The notes under the pieces were generated by a model. The model was not told where the DNA came from, ran no database searches, and saw only the letters and a program-made list of their open reading frames with translations. Source: Steinernema hermaphroditum (taxonomy: Eukaryota > Nematoda > Chromadorea > Rhabditida > Steinernematidae). Taken from it: 64,000 nt of DNA. The stretch is from assembly GCA_030435675.1 (NCBI GenBank), contig CM059622.1, positions 7,812,001-7,876,000 on the forward strand, read 5' to 3'. The translations under genes and the position numbers were made by a program. This document shows positions 1 through 9,571 of the stretch, in pieces (within the stretch, counting starts at the first letter, position 1; each line of letters opens with the position of its first letter).

Positions 1-394
1 CCAGGGGTTCTTTTTGAGCCAAAAAGGATCGATCACCGACAGGTACTGTAGAAACACAGTAGAGGGAGACGTACTTAAAGGTCTTCCGATCTCTGGTGCC
101 GACGCCAAAAAGGGCGAAGTTGGGAGGTTCCCAGGCGATTACGATTATCTCGGAGTCTTCCGAGTGCACCCCTGAGGGTGCCCTCGAGGCCCCCTTTTTC
201 CAGAATCCGCCGTGACACTCCGCTCCTATCGTATTGCCTCCCTTGCTTCCTTGCTGATTGGTCCACCGCCTTTAGGCTTGCACGTCCCCTCCAGCCACTT
301 CATCATCGTCGAGCGCTCGTCCGCTTTTGTCTGCGCCGATTTAAACGCCGCCGCGGCGCCCACCCACACGCATTCCTAGCGGCGTCTCCGTCCG
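1..394. other. upstream flank, no gene seen
   Basis: No exon with a recognisable domain is visible here. It presumably holds the promoter of the MATH-BTB gene or the end of a neighbour outside the window. Confidence 0.4.
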
Positions 395-1597
395 ATGCCG
401 TTCTCCGACTCGTTCTCCGCCACCTTCTCCCTCGAGCTCGGCGACGAAGTCTCCGAGGCGAAGGAGGTCGCCCGGATGCCCTGGTAGGTGTCTCCTGGCA
501 CGGAGCTGCCATAAGAGGACCTTCAGGAGGGTCCTGAAGCGACTGAATGCGGTCGACGGCTTCGTGGAACTCTACGCGAACGGAAACGCCGATAATGAGT
601 CGCGGATGTGGAGCTGCGACGCCGCCGTCGACTTCCGGATCCTCTGTCCGAAGAACAAGGTGCTCGTCTCGAAGAACGTGAGTCGGTCTCGCCACGAACG
701 CCCCTGAGTGTCCTTCTAGACGGGACTGAGCTACTTCAAGGCGAACGGGTCCCACTTGTGGGGATTCAAGAGATTCATTTCCGTCGACGCCCTCAAGGAA
801 CATTTCTCCGACGGCCGATTTCGCGTCGAGACCACCATCACCGTCCAGAGGATGTCAGGCCTGCGCCTGCCGCCCGTCTTCGCCTTCGACCAGTCGGCGC
901 ACTCCGACTGCGCCCTCGTCGTCGATGGCGAGAAGCTCTGGATCAACCGAAGTGTAAGCCGCCCCTCTACCGGCCCTGGGATTACGGTAGTTACAGTACC
1001 TCGCGCTGTACTCGCCCTACTTCGAGTCGCTCTTCTTCGGCGACTTCGCCGAGGCGAAAACGGACTCCATCGAGATCAGGGACGTGTCCCGCGACGAATT
1101 TGTCGAGTTCCTCCAGGTCATCTATCCGTCGCATAACGAAGTCACCGGTGGGTCTACCATAACCCCGTCTTGAGCCCCGGCTTCAGAGGAGAACGTGGAG
1201 AGCCTTCTGCGACTCGGCGACCGCTTTGAAGTCGCCTTCGTGACGGAGTGCTGCGAGGACTTCCTCCTCGCCACGGAACGCTTCTCCTTCGCCGAGAAAC
1301 TCCTCATCTCGGGCCAATACCGTCTCTGTCGCCTCGAGGTACCTCCACTCTTCCCGCCGTGCGCCACTGATTACGGTAGTCTAGAATCTGTGCCTCAAGG
1401 AGATCAACTCGCTCGCCGATCTCCGGCGCGTCTCCGAATCTCCGGAAGCGACGCTCCTCGCCGACTTCACGAAAGTGAGTCTCTACGAGAGGATCGTGAG
1501 GCTCGCCAAGGACGTCGAGGACGCTACCGTAGCCGTCGCGCCGAGACCCACTGCAGCCCAGTACAAAGTGCCGAACTCGCCCTCTTTCGTCTTCTGA
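395..1597 (+). CDS. MATH-BTB domain protein (bath-like)
   Basis: Six exons: 395-483, 527-677, 720-953, 997-1147, 1187-1338, 1385-1597; 329 aa, open frame across all joins, introns 39-46 bp. Residues 1 to about 140 fit a MATH domain (WGFKRFIS followed by FRVETTITV), and about 142-245 a BTB/POZ domain, with SDCALVVDG, then YLALYSPYFESLFFGDF and FVEFLQVIYPS. In the family, BTB binds cullin-3 and MATH recruits substrates for ubiquitination; nematodes have many such genes (bath), often fast evolving. The start at 395 is the only ATG that gives the MATH beginning without a stop, but an upstream exon is possible. The C-terminal tail after BTB is short, with no Kelch repeats. Which substrate it binds cannot be told. 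Confidence 0.88.
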
Positions 1598-2660
1598 TGC
1601 CTGTATATAGCCGCCCGCTTAGGTGTACATACACGATGCATGGAGTACGGTAGTCCTGGCGCCCGGGGCAGGTTGCAGGGAACTCGTTCCAAACCGGGAA
1701 TCAGCTGCGCTTGCAGCCGCCAAACGTGGCGACCTTGAGCGGCGGCGTCACCTTGAGCGGCGGCGTCACCTCGAGAAGCTGGTCGGGTTGCCGGGGCTCA
1801 AGGACGGGTCGACCGCAAAATACGCGCTATTTCGGGAGCACACTTATGGTTAGGAGGCGACCGACGATCGCTTCGGACGTGCGAGACGACTGGGGACCAC
1901 AGATCGGGCGTTCGGCTTCTTCTGGTGGGGGAGTCGAGACTCCCAAGGCGTCTCAAGGTCGTGGAGGACTGGTCATCGGGGTGAGCGGTCGGGTACGGTA
2001 GTTGTCCGGTGAGAAAAACGAAGGCAGAAAACGAAGATCAAACGTCGAAGTTTCGTCGCCGGCGATCTATTTCGGCTAAATTTAGAGGTGTGAACGCTTT
2101 TTCGGGTGCGTCGGTGATCTTCGATTGGAGCAGTTGAAGGTCTCCACTCGGCGTGCACTTCGCTGAATGGAAGTGTAGTTAGGGGTGGATCCACGGGTCT
2201 GCTTTGATCCTGGACCAGCGCGCAGTCGCGTTCATGTTTCAGATACGCTTAGAGAAGGCGAACATGGCCCCCAGTTGGGAGCAGGGGGCCTCACTTCGTG
2301 TGTCGAGATGATACCTGAGTTTACCCCGAGCGTAAGCCAATCGTTTTGGGTTGAAATGATCGTGTTTACTCGTTGTGTTTACTGCTCTGTTTACTTTTAC
2401 ATCGTATTTCAATGCACAAGGTGGCCCAGATAAACTGCAACATTATACATTTATCACAACTTACCGTAGCATTTTTCAAACTCAACAAAATGAGGAGTTC
2501 GAACTGTTTTTTTCTCGGCTTCCCTGACCTTGTAATGGATGTGCCCTGTCTCCCTGTAGCTATCAACGACTCGCCTGACCTCATACCGCTCGAATCCGAG
2601 GGCTTTTACGATTCCCGGATTCAAGATTCCGCGCTTGTGTGTCCGAACGATGGGATCATT
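1598..2660. other. intergenic stretch with a short tandem repeat
   Basis: No convincing coding exon. At about 1729-1775 there are three tandem copies of an 18-bp GC-rich unit (core CACCTTGAGCGGCGG). From about 2340 the base composition drops to AT-rich, which marks the start of the transposon-rich block. Confidence 0.5.
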
Positions 2661-2889
2661 GAGATCATTTTAAGTGTTCATCACTTCCCCTTCAACACTT
2701 AGGACCCCAACTTGGCCTGCATTCTTGTCTGAATCCCGGAACGCTCGACTTTCGCCTGTGTGTTGCTGGTGAGCGGTCGGTCCTCCATTTCGCTCTCTCG
2801 GAGCGGTCGATCGTCCGTCTCACATTCGCCTCCAGCAGTGATCGCTCCGGCTTCCAGAAGGATTGGAACACCAGGAAGCCGCATGTTCC

Positions 2890-3944
2890 ACCCCCAGAAG
2901 CCAAGGATCGTACTCGGAACTCTCAATGTGCGCCGCCTGGCTTCAGTCGCCCGTCTCATCGAGCTGCAAGAAGAACTGGCGACTACAAACATCGATGCCA
3001 TCGCCCTGACGGAGCCGACCTCAACGACTCGGAGTTCCGGTTCTACCACGCTGGTCCCGAAGAAAGCGTCGACCCGTCTGGCACCGGATTCCTGATCAGA
3101 AGACGGCTGCAGCATCAAGTCATCCAGTTCCGCCGCGTCTCCAACCGGATTTCTCTTCTGGACCTCCAGTTTGGCAACCAAATCCTGCGCCTCTACAGTG
3201 TGTACGCGCCTCCAACTGGGTCCAGAAGCCGCGACGACGACGACGTATCAAGCGAAGAAGATGATTGTTGTGACGTGAGTTACACAAGGGAGTTACACGA
3301 CCAGTCTTTATTGGGGAACACTCAGAATGAACCAGATGGGGAATCACAACACGCTTTATATAGGGACCGGGGGACTGTCTAGACACGCCAAAGGGCAAGA
3401 CCGATCTGCCCTCAACAATGATGATGATGACTACGAAGCCCTGCTTGACGATCTTCGAGCGGAACTACGGTCTGCTGGCATGCCTGGTTGGGAAAGGGGT
3501 GTCAGTAGCTCCGGATCGGGAGCAATCGCTCGAATGCGGGTGTTCCCTGTTCTGCTCGGAGATCTCAACGCGAAGATGGGCCGCAAACAAGAAGAAGACG
3601 AAGAAGCGCTCGGAAACCACGGGTACGGCGACCGCAACGCGAGAGGCCAACTTCTGGTGGACCTGTGTGAAGATTTCAAGCTCCGATCGGTCAACTCTCT
3701 CTTCAAAGACCGCCCAGGACGGAAATGGACGTGGATTTCGCCGGATTAAAGGACCCGCAATTGTATCGACTACGTTCTGGCTCCACGCTCCATCAACTTC
3801 CGAAGTTCGACTGTCCTGGGATCCGCCAATGCCGGATCGGACCACCGGATTCTTCGCGCCATCATCCAGCCACCGACGCCGGCAACCAGAAGAAGTCAGC
3901 CACCGCCGAAGGAGAGGAAGCGCCTAAACCGAAACCTCTTCCGA
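2890..3944 (+). pseudogene. LINE endonuclease (EEP) domain, disrupted
   Basis: Pieces of an exonuclease-endonuclease-phosphatase fold appear in successive frames. TLNVRRLASVARLIELQEEL and IDAIALTE lie near 2920-3015. DLNDSEFRFYHAG and then LLDLQFGNQILRLYSVYAPP are in another frame near 3015-3215. VLLGDLNAKMG is near 3550, and GSDHRILRAI with the catalytic SDH motif is near 3835. The frame changes near 3010 and near 3748, a stop follows WTWISPD, and about 140 bp between 3278 and 3416 do not fit the domain. So this copy cannot make an intact endonuclease unless the breaks are assembly errors. Confidence 0.75.
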
Positions 3945-5906
3945 ATGGCCACCGTGCTCCAGCCACCCGTGATTGACCGAAACTCGCGGAGTGCCTACGC
4001 TCAGCTCGTGGACTACATCCAAGATGCCGCCCAGTTCGCCGAAGAGCCTGCAGAGAAGACCCGAAGACTGAAGCCGTCAACGATTGCCCTCCTGCGTCAA
4101 CGCCATGAGCTCCGTCAGCGCCAAACAACTGCTTCGACCCGACTGGAATTCACCGAATTCAACAAGATGGTGCGCCGAGAAATCCGGAAGGACATAAACG
4201 ACCACCACCGACTCCTCGTTGAAGAAGCAGTCAAGAACGCGAGAGGCCTACGAGCGCTACAGAAGGAAACGGCGATAGGAAGAAGGCACATCGTCCAGCT
4301 GCGAAACCAAGAAGGCACTCTGTGTACGACAAAGACGATGATCCACGACGCGGTGAGGGAATTCTACAATGAACTCTACGCGTCCACGGTGCACGTCGAC
4401 TACGAAGCCTCTGAAGCGACGGAAGATTGCCCGGAATTCCTGGAAACTGAAGTCCGAGAAGCGTTGAAGAAGATGAAGACCGGCCGAAGCCCTGGACAAG
4501 ACAAGGTCACGGTGGAAATGCTCAAATTGGGCGAAAACACCTTCATCCGCCCTCTGACCGACATCTTCAACAGATGCCTGCGACGCTGCGAAGTTCCTGA
4601 GAAGATGACCGATGCCTCGACTGTGCTCCTGTACAAGAAAGGAGATCCGCTGCTGATCAAGAACTACCGGCCCATCTCGCTGCTCTCCGTGATCTACAAG
4701 CTGCTCACGAAGACAATCGTGCAACGGATCGAGCAAAGTCTGGACGCCGCCCAGCCAGTGGAACAGGCCGGATTCCGAAGAAACTTCTCGACGATCGACC
4801 ATCTACACGCCGTCAACGAGCTGCTGGAGAATACTCGCGAATACCGCGTGCCGATCTACATCGCCTTCATCGATTTCGAGAAGGCCTTCGACACGGTAGA
4901 AGCCAACGCGATCTGGAAGGCAATCGAAAGGCAAGGCGTGCCGTGCCAAATCGTCGCTCTACTCCGGAAGATCCAAGATGAAGCCGCGTGCCACATCCAG
5001 TTAGGAGAAGACCGCGTGCCGATCAACATCCAGCGAGGGGTCCGGCAAGGCGACGTCATCAGCCCGAAGCTCTTCACGGAGACGCTCGAGCAAATCTTCC
5101 GCGAACTCGACTGGTCGGACTATGGACTCAACATCAATGGTGAGAGGTTGTCCAACCTCCGATTTGCAGACGATATTGCACTGGTGGCCACGTCCGAGGA
5201 AGAGCTGCAGAAGATGGTCGACGAACTCAACGAAGCGTCCCTCCGAAGGGGCCTCAAGATAAACGCAGAGAAGACGAAGGTCTTGGCGAACGAAGAAGCG
5301 ACGATTCTTCTGAATGGTCAAGCTCTGGAACAAGTCGAAGCGTTCGTCTACCTTGGCCAAGAAGTCCGCCTCGCGAGAAACCATCTGAAAGAAGTAGGAC
5401 GAAGGATCCGCAGCGGCTGGAACGTTTTCCGCAAGTACCAGGAGTTCCTGACGTCGCCTTCAGTCCTGATCCGATGGAAAAGAAGACTCTTCAACCAGTG
5501 CGTGCTGCCGGCGATGCTATACGATTGTGAAACCTGGACGCTCACGAAGGCTGCACAAAGAAAGCTGGAAACCAGCCAGCGTCGAATGGAAAGAAGAATG
5601 CCTCGCGTCAGGCTCTTGGACAGAAGAACAAATGAGTGGCTGAGAGGAGTCACGAAGCTGAAGGATGCCCACGTATCAGCGACAAGAAGGAAGTGGAACT
5701 ACGCTTGGAAGATTGCTCGTGAAACGTCTGAGAAGTGGCCGACAAAGCTCGAAGAATGCCGGCCACCGACGGCGCGCCCCATCGGAAGACCGCGGACCAG
5801 ATGGCGGGACGAATTCGCGAAGAAGCTAGGAACACAACGATGGCGACAAAGAGCAAGAGAAGAGGAAAGACAACGATGGATTCATATGGGGTGTGGCTCG
5901 ATGTAA
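3945..5906 (+). CDS. RTE-type reverse transcriptase ORF (LINE)
   Basis: 653 codons open. A linker is followed by a reverse transcriptase with the canonical blocks: KMKTGRSPGQDKVTVEML, NYRPISLLSVIYKLLTK, AFIDFEKAFDTVE (catalytic Asp of motif A), GVRQGDVISPKLFT, and RFADDIALVA (catalytic FADD box, motif C). The C-terminus has RPIGRPRTRWRDEF and a W-rich tail typical of RTE elements. The ATG at 3945 is simply the first in this frame; the true protein probably begins upstream in the endonuclease part, so this is likely the C-terminal two thirds of a single polyprotein. It would copy its RNA at a nicked chromosomal target. Confidence 0.92.
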   Translation: MATVLQPPVIDRNSRSAYAQLVDYIQDAAQFAEEPAEKTRRLKPSTIALLRQRHELRQRQTTASTRLEFTEFNKMVRREIRKDINDHHRLLVEEAVKNARGLRALQKETAIGRRHIVQLRNQEGTLCTTKTMIHDAVREFYNELYASTVHVDYEASEATEDCPEFLETEVREALKKMKTGRSPGQDKVTVEMLKLGENTFIRPLTDIFNRCLRRCEVPEKMTDASTVLLYKKGDPLLIKNYRPISLLSVIYKLLTKTIVQRIEQSLDAAQPVEQAGFRRNFSTIDHLHAVNELLENTREYRVPIYIAFIDFEKAFDTVEANAIWKAIERQGVPCQIVALLRKIQDEAACHIQLGEDRVPINIQRGVRQGDVISPKLFTETLEQIFRELDWSDYGLNINGERLSNLRFADDIALVATSEEELQKMVDELNEASLRRGLKINAEKTKVLANEEATILLNGQALEQVEAFVYLGQEVRLARNHLKEVGRRIRSGWNVFRKYQEFLTSPSVLIRWKRRLFNQCVLPAMLYDCETWTLTKAAQRKLETSQRRMERRMPRVRLLDRRTNEWLRGVTKLKDAHVSATRRKWNYAWKIARETSEKWPTKLEECRPPTARPIGRPRTRWRDEFAKKLGTQRWRQRAREEERQRWIHMGCGSM

Positions 5907-6212
5907 TGTTGAAGATTCCACAAATAAATCGTAAATCGTAAATCGTAATCCCGGAACGCTCTGGAAGAATTTTCCAAAATCAAAGAATTTACAATGGAAA
6001 AGGGTAGTTTTTCATAGGATTTTGATATTCCGCTTTTCATGGAATAAAACATAGGCAGAGTTTTTTTCATATGCTCTACAACATAAAAGCGATGGAAAAA
6101 GCTGAAAATCCCTTCTTCCAGAGCGCTCCGGGACCCTGATCAGACTGCAGGTCAAGTTGGGGTCCTAATTGTTGAAGGGGAAGTGATGCCCATAAGCACT
6201 TAAAATGATCTC

Positions 6213-8245
6213 TCTGTTTGCGTCCATATGGTTTGCAACGCAGAAGACGGTGCTTTGCGTGATTTGAGGACTGTTGGTGAGGATGGTTTACGCAGTGTGA
6301 CGGTTAGACAGGCCTTCAGCATAGACCTGTAATGTAATACGAATCACCCTGTAATACGATAGAAAAATGAATAGCAGCGAATACCAGGAGAAAAACACAC
6401 AAAACCGTCGAAAACTGCAGAAAATAATTGAGTGAACCTATTATTTCTGGATAGGCTCTCTTCGTAAAATGATCACAAAAAGTTTCAAAATTTTCAACGA
6501 ATGCCTCTGATATGCAAATGTTCTACTGTTATGCTGGGATGAAGTCCCTGAAAACACGCTACGTACAGACACACTCTCTGAGGACGACCTCGTGAAGATA
6601 GCTTTGCCTAGAGCATAAATAGAAGTCTTGCCAGTTCCGATTTGCATCAAGGTCTAGAAAACTTTACTTTTTGTGGACTGCGCCACCTAAGTAAGTGAAG
6701 CACTGACGCGCAAGTGATATGTATCATCAGCCAGCTCTGATCAAAATTGAAACCCCTTTGAAACTTTTCATAGGCCACGTCTTCTTTTTGAAAAACCAGG
6801 TGATCATTACTGGACACACTGTATGTATACTTAAACTCGTGGGTTTTTTTTTCAACGTGTTTATGTGTGCCTTCTAGAGAAACAACCTAGCGAATACCAG
6901 ACGTTCTCCTTTTCAGAGTGCCTAGAGTTGCTTTCACTTCCTATTCTTTTGCCTTTTGAGGTCCATTTCGTTCATAGGCCACGTCTTCTTTGTATTTGCC
7001 TTCGGATTGAATTCAATTCAAATGTCCAAATTTCATAAAATGTGATTTTTGTGTTCCGTGGTCAGAAAGCCACGTAAAGATTCGAATCAGGGTTTAGAAG
7101 CTGTGAAGTCCTGTGAGTACGGTAGCTGTCAGTTCGAGGCAAGAGGTCAGCTCTACCTCTGACTAATGACGCCACACACTCACCAAAGGTTTACTGCCCT
7201 CGCCAAACCAGGTGGCACAACAATTAGCGACGGCTTTACTGCACACCGATAATCCATCACGGATATCGGGAGATGTGCTAAAGCGGGCCGACTAATTGCC
7301 TTACACCTGAGGCAGACCCAAGGGTCAAAAACGCCCCTTTGCGATTCCTTATTTAAGCAGCCCGCCCGGCCATTCAAGGCCGGCCCCGACTAGACTCCCG
7401 GATTCCCTGATTCTCCCGCGTTCCATCCTTATATCGAGCTCCCTGCGGCGAGCGCGTTGTCCTGTACGATAGTTGTATCTCAGCCCGCGCTAATAAATCC
7501 TGTCCCCTCTGATTCCACTTCTAGTTCCACACCCATAGTTTTCACTAAGCTTTAGGCAAACTCTTTACCGACTATCGCGGACTTAATCGAGGACATCTAC
7601 AAGCTCGGTAACGCCCATTGTAGCATCTTTGGCTGTTCCATTGCCATTGGAAAAAAAACGGGGCATCTGGGAATCGGCAAATCTTCAGCTGTGGCAGTGG
7701 AATATCGTTTGCGGCACAGCGGGCGCTTCTGAGCTTGCAGCTGATGGTCCGTGGTCCGGGAGTTGCTTCTTCGCTGCGACCTTCGGGATGACATCTCACG
7801 CAGCGTCGGGCGTCGGATTCCTGGTTTACAATTGATAAAGCCCCGATTGATAAAGCAATGTGGGTTGAACCCAATTGAGTGTGGGTTCGAAAGGCCGCAC
7901 AAACTTCGTAGTCCCACCACCGCTGACAACAGGATGTCCGACGCCAGGTAACTTGAGAAGAAATCCAGAAGGTCGGCCAAAGTCATAGTGAATTTTCATC
8001 CTCTACAAGATGCTACGCAGAAAACAGGTGATCCTCATTACAGGGATGCGCCAACAGGTCGTGTTAAGAACCACGGTCTTAAAAAACATAGTTTTAGGGC
8101 CCCGGGCCCGAAGTAAAATGGGGCGGGGGGGGGGGGTAAAGTCATAGTGAAGTGGGCTCCCCTACAAGATACTGCAAAAAAAAAATACGCGATCGTCATT
8201 ACAGGTATGGGTCAAAACATTGAAGTGAAGTAGGAAGTTTAGCGT
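6213..8245. other. AT-rich transposon-derived stretch, no host gene
   Basis: No host exon recognised. The phrase ATAGGCCACGTCTTCTTT occurs twice (near 6770 and 6976), so part is an old direct repeat. 7615-7960 carries rearranged pieces of the short RTE-derived family found complete at 39224-40113: part on the minus strand (GCCGATTCCCAGATGCCCCG), and part on the plus strand (CCCACCACCGCTGACAAC near 7910). 8118-8134 is a G-run, probably unreliable. Confidence 0.5.
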
Positions 8246-8806
8246 GTGGTCCCGCAACGATCTCCCTCAATGGCAGGTAAATACGGTAGATTTACATAAA
8301 ATAACCTGTTTACCCTATTTTTCTCGGCCGGGTGGGGGGAGTAAAGGGGGGTCTAATCAATAGAGCTTGTCTAGGTCTATGCAGCAGTGCATCGAAATTA
8401 CTATGTTTCATTGCTGTTTTTGGCCTAAGAGGCTTTTGTGGAAAAATCGTCATTTTGCCTTATGTTTTGCAATATGATCGTTTATCAAGCGACGTACTAT
8501 CGTAGACCCCTTTATCCCTACCCCAGCCGAGAAAAAAGGGGTAAACTGGTCATTTTTACTGTAAACAGCCCGCAAATCCACCGTATTTTACACTCACTCA
8601 GGGACATCGCTGCGGGACCATCGTGACTTGTGATAAAGATGGCCCATTTAGGCCAGAATGGGCAATGTGCTTAGGCTGTTTTTACACACCATCTGTTAGA
8701 GGAAGGGATGGCCTGCAAAAAAAAAAAACCATGAGCGCTCTTTAACTCCACTCCTACGCGACCGTCGCGGTACATTGCGCATTCAGGGATTTCGTTGCGG
8801 GACCAC
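8246..8806. mobile_element. foldback MITE, GTGGTCCCGCAACGA family, copy 1
   Basis: Begins GTGGTCCCGCAACGATCTCCCTC and ends with the reverse complement, TCGTTGCGGGACCAC, preceded by a matching AGGGA. Inside, GGGTAAACTGG-type sequence and the block CTCGGCCGGG...GTCTAATC on the left pair with the TAGACCCC...CCCAGCCGAG block on the right, so the whole 560 bp is one imperfect inverted repeat. A copy of the same length, read in reverse, is at 20375-20934. No coding capacity; target duplication not clear. Confidence 0.7.
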
Positions 8807-9571
8807 AATCGACCCTTGCCCACCTTTAGCTCAAAACCACGCCAGGAATGAAACCATCCACAGATGACGACACCAGACGATATCACTCAGAATACAATTA
8901 AGAGGTCGAAAAGTGGACCTCGGATGATGGGATTCCTCTTCGCCCGTTGTGCCGAAGACGCCTGTCTACTCATCCGAAGAGGAGGCCGCCAAAGATGCTC
9001 TCAAACTCCGACGGAAACCAATGGAGTAACTCTGCCAATTCTTCTTTTCTTGGCGAAAAATCCATCGACGATAGACTTATATATACAGCGGACGCATCAG
9101 GTCGTGGTGGTAGCGCTGTGCCATGAAGGACGATTTACCGAAATTGAAAAACACACGAGAAGAACGCCTTACTTCAAAAGTAAAAACGTTCGCTACAGTG
9201 CATACTGAATTTCTCTAGAAAAAGCATGAAACCCGATGGGGGCACCTTCGGTTGTGTATTTGGGAAACGAGCAGGTATTCAACATTTATCTACTCTGCCT
9301 CAGAGCGCTTCCTGTTGAGAAGACTGAGCTCTCCACTGCAGAACAAGAGAGGTTGCGCGTCACAAAGTTCCATTTTGCCCGTTTTTGGCTTAATCGAGAG
9401 GTTCGGCCTTAGTATTCATCAAATGCTGTTCAAATGCACTTGATGGCCACTGGTTCATAAACGGCTGTTGAGTCATTCTGTCGTATTCTATAAGTTGAGG
9501 GACCAGCGTGCTTGAGCAAGATGACGTAGAAGCGGCGTAGCTCCTCAGAGATGACTCTATAGTAGTGATAA
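8807..9571. other. transposon-derived flank upstream of forkhead 3' end
   Basis: 8857-8925 shares GACACCAGA..ATCACTC and AAGAGGTCGAAAA with 26575-26625 and, reversed, with 19840-19890, so it is a dispersed repeat. The rest shows no recognisable exon. The downstream part may be 3' untranslated sequence of the forkhead gene, which is transcribed toward this stretch. Confidence 0.4.

Larger units (their letters stand above)
2747..5946 (+). mobile_element. RTE-clade LINE retrotransposon, near full length, with target-site duplication
   Basis: A 3.2-kb unit flanked by a perfect 15-bp direct repeat AATCCCGGAACGCTC (2732-2746 and 5947-5961), the signature of target-primed insertion. It encodes an apurinic-like endonuclease followed by a reverse transcriptase, and ends without poly(A) in tandem copies of the heptamer ATCGTAA, as RTE-type LINEs end in short repeats. 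The size matches the roughly 3.2-3.3 kb of RTE elements. The endonuclease part is broken, the RT part is open. A second, 5'-truncated copy lies at 12797-14346 on the other strand. Confidence 0.9.
2661..6212. mobile_element. foldback (MITE-like) element split by a LINE
   Basis: The arm at 2661-2746 is matched in reverse complement by 6105-6212. Shared blocks include GAGATCATTTTAAGTG, ATCACTTCCCCTTCAACA and TTAGGACCCCAACTTG. The pairing continues beyond the LINE insertion point: CCCGGAACGCTCTGGAAGAA on the left pairs with the sequence around 6112-6134. Without the LINE the element is about 340 bp and would fold into one long hairpin. No transposase lies inside, so this is a non-autonomous element. 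The exact outer ends and target duplication are uncertain. Confidence 0.75.

Noticed and set aside
303..803. Minus-strand open frame of 166 codons over the MATH-BTB gene
   Set aside because: It is an antisense shadow of GC-rich exons; the plus strand gives a coherent MATH-BTB protein across introns.
8118..8134. Poly-G run (also 28469-28484, 21470-21480) as a structural element
   Set aside because: Homopolymer length is unreliable in assemblies; no partner sequence nearby.
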